From: an uncultured Pelagibacteraceae bacterium | GTDB lineage: Bacteria; Pseudomonadota; Alphaproteobacteria; Pelagibacterales; Pelagibacteraceae | Direction: 5' to 3' | DNA: 64,000 nt | NCBI GenBank assembly: GCA_902518155.1 | Contig: CABYFA010000001.1 | Span: forward strand, 195,942 to 259,941 | Shown: positions 28,707 to 38,173 of the stretch, piece after piece | Position numbering within the stretch: position 1 is the stretch's first letter | Layout: the number at the start of each line of letters is the position of its first letter | Notes under the pieces: model-generated | The model's database searches: none | Told to the model about the DNA's origin: nothing | The model's input: the letters and a program-made list of their open reading frames with translations, nothing else | Translations under genes and position numbers: made by a program

Positions 28707-28994
28707 TTACTTTTTAACTTCTTGAGAGTTCATCAGACTTTGTACACCTGTACCTCTGATAACTTCAACAGTCACATTTTCAGCAACCTCAACTTCAATT
28801 TTATCGTTGTCTACAACTCTAGTTATGGTTCCTGTGATACCGCCTGAAGTTACAATCTTATCACCTTTTTTTAAACCCTCGACCATAGCTTTATGCTCTT
28901 TAACTTTTTTTTGCTGTGGTCTTATCAAGAAAAAATAAAAAATAACAAAAATTAATATTAGTGGTATAAATTGACCTATTCCTGAACTTTCCAT
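28707..28994 (-). CDS. yajC: preprotein translocase accessory subunit YajC
   Basis: A small single-helix protein (95 residues) of the SecDF-YajC complex. The helix (about residues 10-27) ends in FFLIRPQQKK, the family signature, followed by GDKIVTSGGITGTI. The yajC-secD-secF gene order is canonical; 15 bases separate it from secD. The 54-base gap upstream to serS presumably contains the promoter. Confidence 0.95.
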   Translation of the reverse strand: MESSGIGQFIPLILIFVIFYFFLIRPQQKKVKEHKAMVEGLKKGDKIVTSGGITGTITRVVDNDKIEVEVAENVTVEVIRGTGVQSLMNSQEVKK

Positions 28995-29048
28995 AAAACT
29001 CCTTAATTAAAAATGAATTTTTATACTATCTCTTAAGTTAAAACAACT

Positions 29049-30308
29049 TTAATTCAGACTAATTTTTTCTAGATTATTCATATAAGGTCTAAGCACTTTT
29101 GGAATACTTATAGACCCATCCTTTTGCTGAAAATTTTCTAATATGGCAATAAGAGTTCTACCCACTGCTAAACCACTTCCATTAAGCGTTCCAACAAATA
29201 CTGTTTCTTTATTTGAATTTTTATATCTAGCTTTCATTCTTGTTGCTTGAAAAGTTGAACATGATGAACATGAAGATATTTCTCTATATTTGTTTTCTGA
29301 AGGTAACCATACTTCTATATCGTAAGTTTTTTCTGCACTAAATCCCATATCTCCACTACATAAAATCATTTTTCTATATGGTAACTCTAACAAATCCAAA
29401 ATTCCTGTGGCACAATTTGTCATTCTCTCTAATTCTTCAAGACATTTATTTTGTTCCACAATACTAACTAATTCAACTTTATAAAATTGGTGTTGTCTAA
29501 TCATCCCTTTTGTATCTTTACCATAACTACCAGCCTCTTTTCTAAAACATGGGGTAGATGCAACAAATCTCATCGGTAATGTTTTAAAATCTAAAATTTT
29601 ATCTTTTACAATATTAGTTAAGATAACTTCTGCTGTTGGAATTAAAAATTTTCTACCACTTCCCTCTTCTAATTTTACTTCAAATTGATCATTTTCAAAT
29701 TTAGGCAATTGACCAGTTCCGAACATTGTATTTTCTGATGCTAATAAAGGTGGTGAAATTTCCTCATATCCATTTTTTGAAGTATGTATATCAAGCATAA
29801 AATTTGAAATTGCTCTTTCAAGTAATGCTAATTTATTCTTAACAAAAACAAATCTTGAACCGGTGGTTTTTGTGGCAAGATCAAAATCTAACATGCCAAG
29901 CTTTTCACCTAATTCGTAATGTGATTTTGGAGTAAATTCAAAATTAGGAATCTGACCCGATTTAGTTAATTCAACATTTTCATTTTCATTAGATCCTTTA
30001 GGCACATCATCATGAGGTATATTTGGAATACTTGATAAAATTTCATCTAAGTCTGATTTAATTTTTGATTGTTGATCAGTAATTTTATCAATAGATTGTG
30101 TAATTTCTTTTGACCTAGAAAATAAAGCTTTATCTTTTGTTTTTGAAATATCTTTCTTTTCTTTTTCTAATGTTTCTTTTTTTTGAATTAAATCTCTATT
30201 ATCTATATCTAATTTTTTGAGTTTATTGAGATCTATATCGATTGATCTTTTTTTTAATGCTTTTGAAAATGCATCAAAATCTTTTCTAATTTCTTTAATG
30301 TTATGCAT
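29049..30308 (-). CDS. serS: seryl-tRNA synthetase
   Basis: Charges tRNA-Ser. An N-terminal coiled coil (about residues 25-110) binds the long arm of tRNA-Ser, followed by the class II core: motif 2 CFRKEAGSYGKDTKGMIRQHQF and motif 3 NGSGLAVGRTLIAILENFQ are both present as continuous matches. Length of 419 is normal. It overlaps tatC by eight bases, a conserved alphaproteobacterial junction. Confidence 0.96.
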   Translation of the reverse strand: MHNIKEIRKDFDAFSKALKKRSIDIDLNKLKKLDIDNRDLIQKKETLEKEKKDISKTKDKALFSRSKEITQSIDKITDQQSKIKSDLDEILSSIPNIPHDDVPKGSNENENVELTKSGQIPNFEFTPKSHYELGEKLGMLDFDLATKTTGSRFVFVKNKLALLERAISNFMLDIHTSKNGYEEISPPLLASENTMFGTGQLPKFENDQFEVKLEEGSGRKFLIPTAEVILTNIVKDKILDFKTLPMRFVASTPCFRKEAGSYGKDTKGMIRQHQFYKVELVSIVEQNKCLEELERMTNCATGILDLLELPYRKMILCSGDMGFSAEKTYDIEVWLPSENKYREISSCSSCSTFQATRMKARYKNSNKETVFVGTLNGSGLAVGRTLIAILENFQQKDGSISIPKVLRPYMNNLEKISLN

Positions 30309-31071
30309 CAGAATTTTTTAAATTTTTATTCTCAATAAGTTTTACTGAAAATATTGATAATTCATATAGAATTAATAAAGGTATCGCTAAACCAATTTGT
30401 GTGATGGGATCTGGGGGTGTGAGTAAAGCTGCAGCTGCGAATATAATAACCACAACATATTTTCTTCGTTTCTTTAAAAAATCAGAATCAACTAACCCTA
30501 CCCTCGCTAATAAACTCAACACAACAGGTAATTGAAAACTTATGCCAAACGCGAATATAAGTTTCATTACCAATGAAAGATATTCGTTTACTTTTGCTTC
30601 TAATTGAATTGGTAAATTTGTTGAAAGACCAGAACTTTCAAAAGATAAAAAGAATTTAATCGCTAGGGGCATTATTAAATAATAAACCAACATACCTCCT
30701 AGTAAAAATAAGATTGGGGTTAAAACTAAATAAGGTAAAATTGCAATTTTTTCATGTTTATAAAGACCAGGAGCAATAAATTTCCAAATCTGCATTAAAA
30801 TAAATGGACAAGTAACAAAAAAAGCTGTGAAAAAAGATACTTTCAAATAGGTAAGGAAAGTTTCTTGTAAAGCTGTGAAAATTAATCGTCTATCAGTTCC
30901 ATCATCTTTAACCGCTTGTGCATATGGTTCTACTAAAAAACCATAAAGATGTTCAGCAAAAAAATAACATCCTATAAAAAAGATTATTAGAAAAATAAAA
31001 CTATGAATTAGTCTTTTTCTTAACTCAGCTAAATGGCTTACAAAGCCACCTTCATTTTCGTCATGACTCAT
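30301..31071 (-). CDS. tatC: Sec-independent (Tat) translocase subunit TatC
   Basis: Twin-arginine signal receptor and core of the Tat translocase. Six membrane helices are visible, with HLAELRKRLIHS at the N-terminus, the conserved FLTYLKVSFFTAFF region and FGISFQLPVVL. The length (256) is normal. It overlaps tatB by 11 bases. Confidence 0.96.
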   Translation of the reverse strand: MSHDENEGGFVSHLAELRKRLIHSFIFLIIFFIGCYFFAEHLYGFLVEPYAQAVKDDGTDRRLIFTALQETFLTYLKVSFFTAFFVTCPFILMQIWKFIAPGLYKHEKIAILPYLVLTPILFLLGGMLVYYLIMPLAIKFFLSFESSGLSTNLPIQLEAKVNEYLSLVMKLIFAFGISFQLPVVLSLLARVGLVDSDFLKKRRKYVVVIIFAAAALLTPPDPITQIGLAIPLLILYELSIFSVKLIENKNLKNSDA

Positions 31072-31273
31072 CTTTTTTTTCTTCTTTTTTTTCTATTTTA
31101 TTATCTTCAAGATCAATATTTGAGACTTCATTTTGAATATTATTGACATATTTTTTTGCAGAGCCGATCCATGAACCAACTTTTTTGAGCATTATCGGAA
31201 AGTCCTTAGGTCCCAAAACTACAATAGCTATTGCAACTACAATTAAAATCTCAAACCAACCAATAGTAGGCAC
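31061..31273 (-). CDS. tatB: Tat translocase subunit TatB
   Basis: A short TatB of 70 residues. The helix starts IGWFEILIVVAIAIVVLGPKDFP, with the TatB-type LGP in the hinge, then an amphipathic helix and an acidic/Lys tail. The C-terminal tail is much shorter than in E. coli TatB (171), in line with a streamlined genome. It sits between tatA and tatC and overlaps tatC. Confidence 0.9.
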   Translation of the reverse strand: MPTIGWFEILIVVAIAIVVLGPKDFPIMLKKVGSWIGSAKKYVNNIQNEVSNIDLEDNKIEKKEEKKDES

Positions 31274-31278
31274 GTGAT

Positions 31279-31479
31279 TTATTCTTTTTTGTTCGAATCT
31301 TGATTATCGTCAGAAATATTTTTAGGTTCATTGTCATCAGTCACATCTGATGCCATACCCTTTTTAAAACTTTTTATTCCTTTTGCTACATCGCCCATAA
31401 GGCTAGAAATTTTTCCTCTACCAAATAATAATACCACAAGTATTACAACGATTGCTATTTGCCAAATTCCAATGCTCAT
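31279..31479 (-). CDS. tatA: Tat translocase subunit TatA
   Basis: The pore-forming Tat component, 66 residues: N-terminal helix [18 protein letters not shown], the [12 protein letters not shown] hinge and amphipathic helix, KSFKKGM, and an Asp/Asn-rich tail. It is five bases before tatB. Together with tatB and tatC it makes a complete Tat system in this window; the TAT-signal M48 protease is a candidate client. Confidence 0.93.
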   Translation of the reverse strand: MSIGIWQIAIVVILVVLLFGRGKISSLMGDVAKGIKSFKKGMASDVTDDNEPKNISDDNQDSNKKE

Positions 31480-31529
31480 AGAAAACTTATAACCTTTTTA
31501 TCAATAATTGAAAAGTCTAATTTGTAGGC

Positions 31530-32231
31530 TTAGTTCTTCTCATCCGAGTCAAGAGTGCTACTTAACATTTCATCAATATTTGAATAAATGTCCTCTTTTT
31601 TATCATCTTGTTTTTCTTTATAGAATTTTCCAGTACCAAAAATAGCGTTATCAATATTGGTACTATCAATTAAACCTGCGGCCCCAAGTTCATCTACTGT
31701 TGGTAAATCAGATAATTTTTGTAAGTTAAAATGACTTAAAAAATCATCTGTCGTGACATATTGAATAGGTCGACCAGGAACATTTTTTCGTCCACCAGGT
31801 TTAACCCAATTTAATTCCATCAAAATTTCTAAGGTGTTAGTTCCAAAAGCTACACCTCTTATTTCTTCTATCTCTGCACGAGTAACTGGTTGATGATAAA
31901 CAATTATAGCAAGAGTTTCTATTGCAGCTTTTGATAGTTTTTTTTCAACAGTTTTTTCTTGGGTCATTAGATTTGAAAGATTAGGTGAGGTTCTAAAAGA
32001 CCATTTTTTAGAAATGCAAACTAAGTTAATACCCCGATTTGAATATTCAGCTTGTAATTTTAACAAAATTTTTTCGACATCCGTTTTTTTAGATATCTTA
32101 TTTTCAATAGTTTCAATATCTAATGGTTCTGCAGCAGCAAAAACAATTCCTTCAATTTCCTTTTCGATTGAAGATAATTTAGTTGGAAAATTAATAATAT
32201 TGTCTTTTTTCTTAATCTTTTTTTTTATCAT
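31530..32231 (-). CDS. scpB: segregation and condensation protein ScpB
   Basis: Kleisin-associated subunit of the SMC condensin complex. It has two winged-helix domains: IEGIVFAAAEPL at the start of the first, and ALETLAIIVYHQPVTRAEIEEIRGV plus GRPIQYVTT in the second. The N-terminal 17 residues are highly basic, and the C-terminal 50 are a variable acidic tail. It overlaps scpA by four bases. Confidence 0.95.
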   Translation of the reverse strand: MIKKKIKKKDNIINFPTKLSSIEKEIEGIVFAAAEPLDIETIENKISKKTDVEKILLKLQAEYSNRGINLVCISKKWSFRTSPNLSNLMTQEKTVEKKLSKAAIETLAIIVYHQPVTRAEIEEIRGVAFGTNTLEILMELNWVKPGGRKNVPGRPIQYVTTDDFLSHFNLQKLSDLPTVDELGAAGLIDSTNIDNAIFGTGKFYKEKQDDKKEDIYSNIDEMLSSTLDSDEKN

Positions 32232-32971
32232 TTGTTTTCTTTTATATAAATATCATCAAAAAGGTTTTCTTGCTTTATGCTTAGGTTGCCCTCCTTGACC
32301 AACTCAAGAGACCCTGCAAATATTCCTGCTTTACCGGTTCGTTTATACTTTGATCCACTTTTAAAATTTTTCGGAATTAAATCATCTAATTTTTTCCAGT
32401 CCATTAATTTTCCAAAAAAATCTTTTATAGTTTTTATACCTTCTTCTGTTGTAAAAACTGGTAACTTTGGAATATTAATTTTCTGAAAATCTTTAGTCAT
32501 AATTATAGTAGAATATGTTTTCATGAGATCAAATAAATTTAATTTATACTCACTATTGTAGATGGGCTTTATGCCTGCTCTCATACCTCTGGTTCTAATT
32601 TCTCTTCCTAATCTTTTTCTTTTAAGCATCTGTTCAGATAATAACCTTATTAATTCAAGTTTCTTAAGTTGAAGTTTTAATTTTTCAGCTACTTCTTGAA
32701 CTTTAAACTCTTCTTCAGGGGTGCCTGGTAATAGCAATTTTGATTTTAAATATGCTAACCATGTTGCCATTAATAAGTATTCTGAAGCAATTTCTAAATT
32801 TAATTTTTTTTCTTGAGTGATAAAATCATGAAACTGATCTGCTAATTTTGTAATAGATATATCTTCAAGATTAACTTTTTGAGCTTTTGCTAGATCTAAA
32901 AGGACATCTAATGGTCCATTATAATTTTCAACATCTACTTTAAAAAGTTCAGAATCATTTTCAATCATCAA
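32228..32971 (-). CDS. scpA: segregation and condensation protein ScpA
   Basis: Kleisin bridging the SMC heads. Diagnostic motifs: YNGPLDVLLDLAKAQKVNLEDISI, ITQEKKLNLEIASEYLLMATWLAYLKS and LLPGTPEEE. It starts at two adjacent ATGs (32971 or 32968). The nagZ-scpA-scpB-tatABC order is conserved in alphaproteobacteria, and only six bases separate nagZ and scpA. Confidence 0.95.
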   Translation of the reverse strand: MMIENDSELFKVDVENYNGPLDVLLDLAKAQKVNLEDISITKLADQFHDFITQEKKLNLEIASEYLLMATWLAYLKSKLLLPGTPEEEFKVQEVAEKLKLQLKKLELIRLLSEQMLKRKRLGREIRTRGMRAGIKPIYNSEYKLNLFDLMKTYSTIIMTKDFQKINIPKLPVFTTEEGIKTIKDFFGKLMDWKKLDDLIPKNFKSGSKYKRTGKAGIFAGSLELVKEGNLSIKQENLFDDIYIKENK

Positions 32972-32977
32972 TCAATA

Positions 32978-33925
32978 TTAACTTAAAATTTTGTAAAATT
33001 GTGATGTTTTTTTTATGAGAAAAGGATTTATCAATGGTGAATTATTTCCTACAGTTTTCATTTCATTTAAATTTCCATTACAATGTAAGGCTAAATTACA
33101 ACCTGCACTAAACGTTTTGATTGTATTTTCCTTTAAATTACCCTTAAGACTTTTCATGGATAAATCATCAGAAATCAAAATATCTTTAAAACCAATTTTA
33201 TTGCGAATTAATTTAATAAATTTTTTTGAGTGAGTAACACAATTTTCTTTATCAATTTGAGTAAAAATTATGTGAGCGGTCATAGCAAAAAAAGTTTTTT
33301 TATTTTTAAATGGAAGAAAATCTCTCTTGGTTAAATAGCTCAATTTTTTATTTACCATTGGAGTAAAATGGTGACTATCTACTTTTGCAAGACCATGTCC
33401 TGGAATATGCTTTATGACTGTTCCAATACCATTTTGATGAAAATAATTGATACAATAATCTCCTATTTTAGATACAATTTTGGGATTATTGGAAAAAGAT
33501 CTATTCCCGATGATATTTGATGCACCTTTAATTCTTAAATCTAAGACAGGGGAAGTATTAATATTAATACCAAGAGATTTTAATAAATATGAAGTTTTAT
33601 CAATAAATAATTTATAATAAAATTTAAATTCATCTACATTTTTAACGTATTTTTTTCCAAAAAATTCTGAAGTCAAATTATCGAATGATATAATATTTTT
33701 TAACCGATTAACTTTACCCCCTTCTTGATCAATTAAAATGGGATATTTTTTATCTTTGAATAATTTTCTGATTGATGTGGTGAGTTTTAGCGTTTGATCA
33801 ATATTTTTAATGTTTCTTGTAAATAAGATAACTCCCCAAGGTTTATATTTTTTAAGAAATGACTTTTCTTTTGCTGAAAGTTTTGTTGATTTGATACCAA
33901 CAATGAATGATCGACGTTTATTCAT
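32978..33925 (-). CDS. nagZ: beta-N-acetylhexosaminidase NagZ
   Basis: A glycoside hydrolase family 3 enzyme removing GlcNAc from recycled muropeptides in the cytoplasm. Signatures: ILIDQEGGKVNRL, IIGNRSFSNNP, VIKHIPGHGLAKVDSHHF (general acid/base loop) and ILISDDLSMKSL, containing the nucleophile Asp. Length 315. It directly follows a remnant of the SPOR-domain gene and starts within it (eight-base overlap). Confidence 0.9.
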   Translation of the reverse strand: MNKRRSFIVGIKSTKLSAKEKSFLKKYKPWGVILFTRNIKNIDQTLKLTTSIRKLFKDKKYPILIDQEGGKVNRLKNIISFDNLTSEFFGKKYVKNVDEFKFYYKLFIDKTSYLLKSLGININTSPVLDLRIKGASNIIGNRSFSNNPKIVSKIGDYCINYFHQNGIGTVIKHIPGHGLAKVDSHHFTPMVNKKLSYLTKRDFLPFKNKKTFFAMTAHIIFTQIDKENCVTHSKKFIKLIRNKIGFKDILISDDLSMKSLKGNLKENTIKTFSAGCNLALHCNGNLNEMKTVGNNSPLINPFLIKKTSQFYKILS

Positions 33926-34181
33926 TATTTTCTAATAATTTCCAAAAATTAAATTTTTTCTTTTTTTTATTGTTTGTTTGCTCAACGTATTCAATAATAT
34001 TTTTCGTATCATCTTCTAAAATTGGTAATTTTTCTGAGTAAGTATTTATCTTGTTCTCGATATTGTTAAGTGATCTATAAGATTTTTTTTTATAGGCATC
34101 AGAAAAATAATATTTTGCTGTAAAAAAAATAAAAAGACCAATAATAAAAACAAAAATAATATATTTGATTTCTTTAAACAT
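33918..34181 (-). CDS. small membrane-anchored protein at the SPOR-gene position
   Basis: An 87-residue protein with one N-terminal helix (about residues 6-24, YIIFVFIIGLFIFFTAKYYF), then a polar basic tail ending KKKKKFNFWKLLENNE. In other alphaproteobacteria the gene between argS and nagZ encodes a membrane-anchored SPOR-domain protein. This one occupies that slot and keeps the anchor but has no SPOR domain. I infer it is a shortened descendant; no function can be assigned. Confidence 0.65.
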   Translation of the reverse strand: MFKEIKYIIFVFIIGLFIFFTAKYYFSDAYKKKSYRSLNNIENKINTYSEKLPILEDDTKNIIEYVEQTNNKKKKKFNFWKLLENNE

Positions 34182-35914
34182 TACATTTTTTCAGGAGCAG
34201 ACACACCTACAATATTCATCCCAGATTTAACAACATTTGATATAAGTTTTAATAAAACTAACTTATCATTCGATATCTTCTTATTCTCATTTATAAATCT
34301 TTTTTCAGGATTATCTTTTCCTAAGTTCCAGTAAGAATGAAAGAGAGAGGCTAGTTCATAAAGATAAACTGGAATTCTATGTGGTTCAAGCTTCTTACTT
34401 GATATTTCGATGCACTTTGGCCACTCAGATATTTTTTTTAAGATACTTATTTCATGGTCAGAATATTCAAAATTATATTCATCAATCTTTAAATCTTTTT
34501 TTAAATCTATTTCCAGATGTCTAAAAACAGATGAAATTCGAGCATAACAATATTGCACATAATACAAAGGATTGTCTTTTGATTTTTCAATTACGTTATC
34601 AAAATCAAAATCAAGTTCGACATCATTACTTCTGTTCAACATGATAAAACGTGTAGCATCTTTTCCAACTTCATTAATTAAATCATCAACAGTTATATAA
34701 TCACCTTTACGTTTTGACATTTTGAATGGTTTTTTATCCTTTATAAGTTTTACAAGTTGACTAACTTTACAAATAAGTTTTCCTTTAGAGTTCGACAAAG
34801 CATCGACAGAAGATGTAATTCTTTTAATATAACCAGCATGATCTGCACCTAAAATATTTATCAAGTAGTCAAACTTTCTATCCAGTTTATTTTTATGGTA
34901 AGCAACATCACTAGCAAAATAAGTCCAGGCACCATTAGATTTTTGTAATGCTCTATCTTTGTCATCACCAAAATCAGTTGATTTGAAAAGTAATTGATCT
35001 CTTTCAACCCAATTATTATCATCCTCACCAGCTGGAGCTTTAATTTTACCTTTATAAACAAATTTATTCTTTTGAAGATTTTCTACTACTTTTTCAACTT
35101 CTTGATTGAGCACTAATTTTTTTTCACTAACGAAATTATCGTGAATTATACCAAGGCTACTAAGATTTTTTTTTATTAATTTTATTGCCTCGTCTATAGA
35201 CAGGCTCGTTAATTGTTCAGATATTGCATCGTAATTAGTAAAATCTATTTTTGGATTTGAAGAAATGATATTATTAGCAAACTCAATCAAATATTCACCA
35301 GGATAAAGATCTTCATTATCTATTGGAAAAGTTTCATTAAATTTGATTTCTCTTATTCTAAAATATACTGATTTTGTGAAATTAATTATCTGATTGCCGT
35401 AGTCATTTACATAATATTCTTTAATAACTTTATGATTATTAAATGATAAAATATTTGAAATTACATCTCCTAAAATAGCACCTCGGCAATGACCCACATG
35501 TAAAGGCCCTGTTGGGTTGGCAGAAACAAATTCAATTAAATAATTTTTCTTTTGCTCGTTTGTATTTATTCCAAATGTTTTAGCGTTCTTAATAATTTCT
35601 TTTGAAAAATTTGTCCAAAACTCAGGTTGAAATTTGATATTTATAAATCCGGGTTTTACGATTGATACCTCTTTTATTGAATTGTCCTCATTTTCAAGAC
35701 TCTTTGCTAATATTTCAGCTAATTCTAAAGGAGGTTTTTTATTTATTTTTGACAAAACCATTGCAACATTTGTAGATATGTCACAATTAAATTTCTCAGG
35801 CGGGATTTCTGTGTTTATTCCATCTAAATTATCTGGCAAAATTATTTTACCTTTTTTCGATAAATCTATAATAATTTTTTTTATTTTATCTAAGTATTGA
35901 TCAAAAATGTTCAT
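34181..35914 (-). CDS. argS: arginyl-tRNA synthetase
   Basis: Charges tRNA-Arg. The N-terminal Arg-specific domain is followed by the HIGH-like ANPTGPLHVGHCRGAILGD, then FKMSKRKGDYITVDDL (KMSKS region) and an anticodon-binding C-terminal helical domain. Length of 577 is normal. It ends in a base shared with the next gene and its start overlaps dgt by four bases. Confidence 0.96.
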   Translation of the reverse strand: MNIFDQYLDKIKKIIIDLSKKGKIILPDNLDGINTEIPPEKFNCDISTNVAMVLSKINKKPPLELAEILAKSLENEDNSIKEVSIVKPGFINIKFQPEFWTNFSKEIIKNAKTFGINTNEQKKNYLIEFVSANPTGPLHVGHCRGAILGDVISNILSFNNHKVIKEYYVNDYGNQIINFTKSVYFRIREIKFNETFPIDNEDLYPGEYLIEFANNIISSNPKIDFTNYDAISEQLTSLSIDEAIKLIKKNLSSLGIIHDNFVSEKKLVLNQEVEKVVENLQKNKFVYKGKIKAPAGEDDNNWVERDQLLFKSTDFGDDKDRALQKSNGAWTYFASDVAYHKNKLDRKFDYLINILGADHAGYIKRITSSVDALSNSKGKLICKVSQLVKLIKDKKPFKMSKRKGDYITVDDLINEVGKDATRFIMLNRSNDVELDFDFDNVIEKSKDNPLYYVQYCYARISSVFRHLEIDLKKDLKIDEYNFEYSDHEISILKKISEWPKCIEISSKKLEPHRIPVYLYELASLFHSYWNLGKDNPEKRFINENKKISNDKLVLLKLISNVVKSGMNIVGVSAPEKM

Positions 35915-37029
35915 TTGATATCGTTATAAAGGTTAATAGCATATCTGTCAGTCATACCAGAAATAAAATCAGAAACTGATCGATATTTGTTTTTAGATAA
36001 ATGTTCTTTTGAAATAAACTTTGCCGGATTTTTACTTATTTTGGCAAACAATTTTTTAATTATTAATTTACCTTTGTTATTTTTATTTAGCACATTCTTG
36101 TTATTGTACATTTTGGACCTTAAAAAATACCTAATTTCATTATCAGAATTTTTAATTTTATTAGAGAAATCAACCATAAGAAAATCAGTTTTATTCAAAT
36201 CATTTCTATTCTTAATTTTATTTTGATTAAGATTTTTGATGGTATTACTTATTAAATCTTTTATCATTAAGTCAATTGAATCTCTTATGATCTGGTAAGT
36301 TGCAATCTTATAATTTTTTTTGTTAATTTTTTTTTTATATTTTCTATAAATATTTTTAAAAAAATCTATTTCTACTAACTCTTCTAATCTAAATAAGTTT
36401 GCTTTTATGCCATCTTGTATATCATGGTTATTATAAGCAATATCATCAGATATAGATGAAATTTGAGCCTCTAGTGAAGGAAAGGTATTAAAATTAATCA
36501 TGTTTTTAAATTTTTTAACACCTATTAATTCATCAACTAAATGAAAATCTTCAACTGGACCATTGTGTTTTAGTAGTCCCTCTAATGTTTCAACAGAAAG
36601 ATTTAAACCACTAAATTTCAAATACTTATTTTCTAAAAACATAACAATTCTTAATGTTTGTAAATTGTGATCAAACCCTCCATGGATGCTCATACATTCA
36701 TTTAAAGCATCTTCACCTGCATGACCGAAAGGAGTGTGGCCTAAATCGTGCGCTAAACTGAGTGTTTCTGCTAAGTCCTCATTCAAACTGAAATATCTAG
36801 CGATGGATCTTGCTATTTGAGCAACCTCCATTGAATGAGTAATTCGAGTTCTATAATGATCACCTTCAGTATTAACAAATACCTGAGTCTTATGTTTCAA
36901 TCTTCTAAATGAAGCACTGTGAATAATACGATCTCTATCTCTTTGATAAGGTGATCTATATTTTGACAAAGATTCCTTAAATATCCTACCTTTACTTTTG
37001 AATTGACCTATCTTTGAGTATTTTTTCAT
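35911..37029 (-). CDS. dgt: dGTP triphosphohydrolase (dNTPase)
   Basis: An HD-domain enzyme hydrolysing dNTPs to nucleosides and triphosphate, controlling dNTP pools. Motifs: FRRLKHKTQVF, RITHSMEVAQIARSIARY (first His), LAHDLGHTPFGHAGE (HD pair) and DDIAYNNHDIQDGI (last Asp). The C-terminus is Lys/Asn-rich and diverged. It is divergent from erpA over a 50-base promoter gap. Confidence 0.93.
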   Translation of the reverse strand: MKKYSKIGQFKSKGRIFKESLSKYRSPYQRDRDRIIHSASFRRLKHKTQVFVNTEGDHYRTRITHSMEVAQIARSIARYFSLNEDLAETLSLAHDLGHTPFGHAGEDALNECMSIHGGFDHNLQTLRIVMFLENKYLKFSGLNLSVETLEGLLKHNGPVEDFHLVDELIGVKKFKNMINFNTFPSLEAQISSISDDIAYNNHDIQDGIKANLFRLEELVEIDFFKNIYRKYKKKINKKNYKIATYQIIRDSIDLMIKDLISNTIKNLNQNKIKNRNDLNKTDFLMVDFSNKIKNSDNEIRYFLRSKMYNNKNVLNKNNKGKLIIKKLFAKISKNPAKFISKEHLSKNKYRSVSDFISGMTDRYAINLYNDIK

Positions 37030-37079
37030 CCTTTAAAATAAAATATTAAGTATTATATTACTATTACCAGTGATCAATT

Positions 37080-37397
37080 ATGATTAAAGAAATTAAATTT
37101 ACTGATAAAGCACTAAAACAGATCAATGTTTTGCTCTCTAAAAAAGATAAAGGGTCTTTTTTTAGAATCGCTATTAAAGGTGGTGGTTGCTCAGGATTTC
37201 AATACGAATTCACTTTTGATAAAGAAAAATCGAAAGATGATTTAAACTTTGAAAATATTTTAATTGATAAAACTTCAGCAGATTTATTAAAAGGCTCTGA
37301 AGTTGATTATGTTTCAGAATTAATTGGTGAACAATTTAAGATAACAAATCCACAAACTAAGTCATCTTGTGGTTGTGGTGTTTCGTTTTCTCTTTAA
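37080..37397 (+). CDS. erpA: iron-sulfur cluster insertion protein, ErpA/IscA type
   Basis: An A-type carrier that delivers Fe-S clusters to apoproteins. The three conserved cysteines are in GGGCSGFQYEF and SSCGCGVSFSL. Length of 105. ErpA next to dgt and xthA is a standard alphaproteobacterial arrangement. Its TAA stop shares a base with the ATG of xthA. IlvD and complex I, encoded elsewhere in this window, are plausible clients. Confidence 0.92.
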   Translation: MIKEIKFTDKALKQINVLLSKKDKGSFFRIAIKGGGCSGFQYEFTFDKEKSKDDLNFENILIDKTSADLLKGSEVDYVSELIGEQFKITNPQTKSSCGCGVSFSL

Positions 37398-38173
37398 TGA
37401 TTATTTCTTCATGGAATGTAAATTCTGTGAGAGCTCGTATAAATAATATCAAAAGTTATCTCTTAAAATATAAACCAGATATCCTAATGATGCAGGAAAT
37501 CAAAACAGAGGATGTAAATTTTCCCTATGATGATTTTTCAGCAATGGATTATGAAAGTCATGTATTTGGCCAAAAAAGTTATAATGGGGTTGCGATTATA
37601 TCTAAAGGTAAATTAAAAAATATTAAAACTGACTTAATAAAAGATAAACTAAAGCAATCAAGAATAATTTCAGCTGAACTAGAGTATAAAAAGAAAAATA
37701 TTCAATTAATAAACATTTATACACCTAATGGAAATCCTGTAGATACAGACAAATATAAGTACAAGAAACAATGGTTGGATGATTTAATTAAACAACTAAA
37801 GAGTTTAAGTAAAAAAAATTCAAATATTATTCTTGCTGGAGATTTTAATATTATTCCTGCAGCTGAGGATGTCTATAATCCAAAAAGTTTTGAGGATGAT
37901 GCTCTGTTTAGATTAGAAATAAGAAAAAAATTAAGAGAAATGATCAACCTTGGTTTTAGTGATGTCTATAGACATTTTAATGAAACTAAGGAAGGTTATA
38001 CCTTTTGGGACTACATGAGAGGTGCTTGGCAAAAAAATAATGGGATGCGAATTGATCACTTCTTAGTTTCAAATTCTTTAATTGATCAAATTAAAGGTAT
38101 AAATATTAATAAAGATCCAAGAGGTCGTGAAAAACCTTCAGATCATACACCGATTGAAATTACTTTAGCTTAG
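37397..38173 (+). CDS. xthA: exodeoxyribonuclease III
   Basis: An AP endonuclease and 3' exonuclease for base-excision repair (258 residues). Motifs: SWNVNSVRARI, LMMQEIKTED (metal-binding Glu), LAGDFNIIPAAEDVYNP, and the C-terminal SDHTPIEITL. A longer reading from 37367 runs inside erpA in another frame and lacks homology, so the ATG overlapping the erpA stop is chosen. The 3' end overlaps the convergent dehydrogenase by nine bases. Confidence 0.95.
   Translation: MIISSWNVNSVRARINNIKSYLLKYKPDILMMQEIKTEDVNFPYDDFSAMDYESHVFGQKSYNGVAIISKGKLKNIKTDLIKDKLKQSRIISAELEYKKKNIQLINIYTPNGNPVDTDKYKYKKQWLDDLIKQLKSLSKKNSNIILAGDFNIIPAAEDVYNPKSFEDDALFRLEIRKKLREMINLGFSDVYRHFNETKEGYTFWDYMRGAWQKNNGMRIDHFLVSNSLIDQIKGININKDPRGREKPSDHTPIEITLA

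Noticed and set aside
37367-37396. Upstream start for xthA inside erpA
   Set aside because: The added residues come from the erpA coding sequence in another frame; the overlapping TAATG start fits the family.
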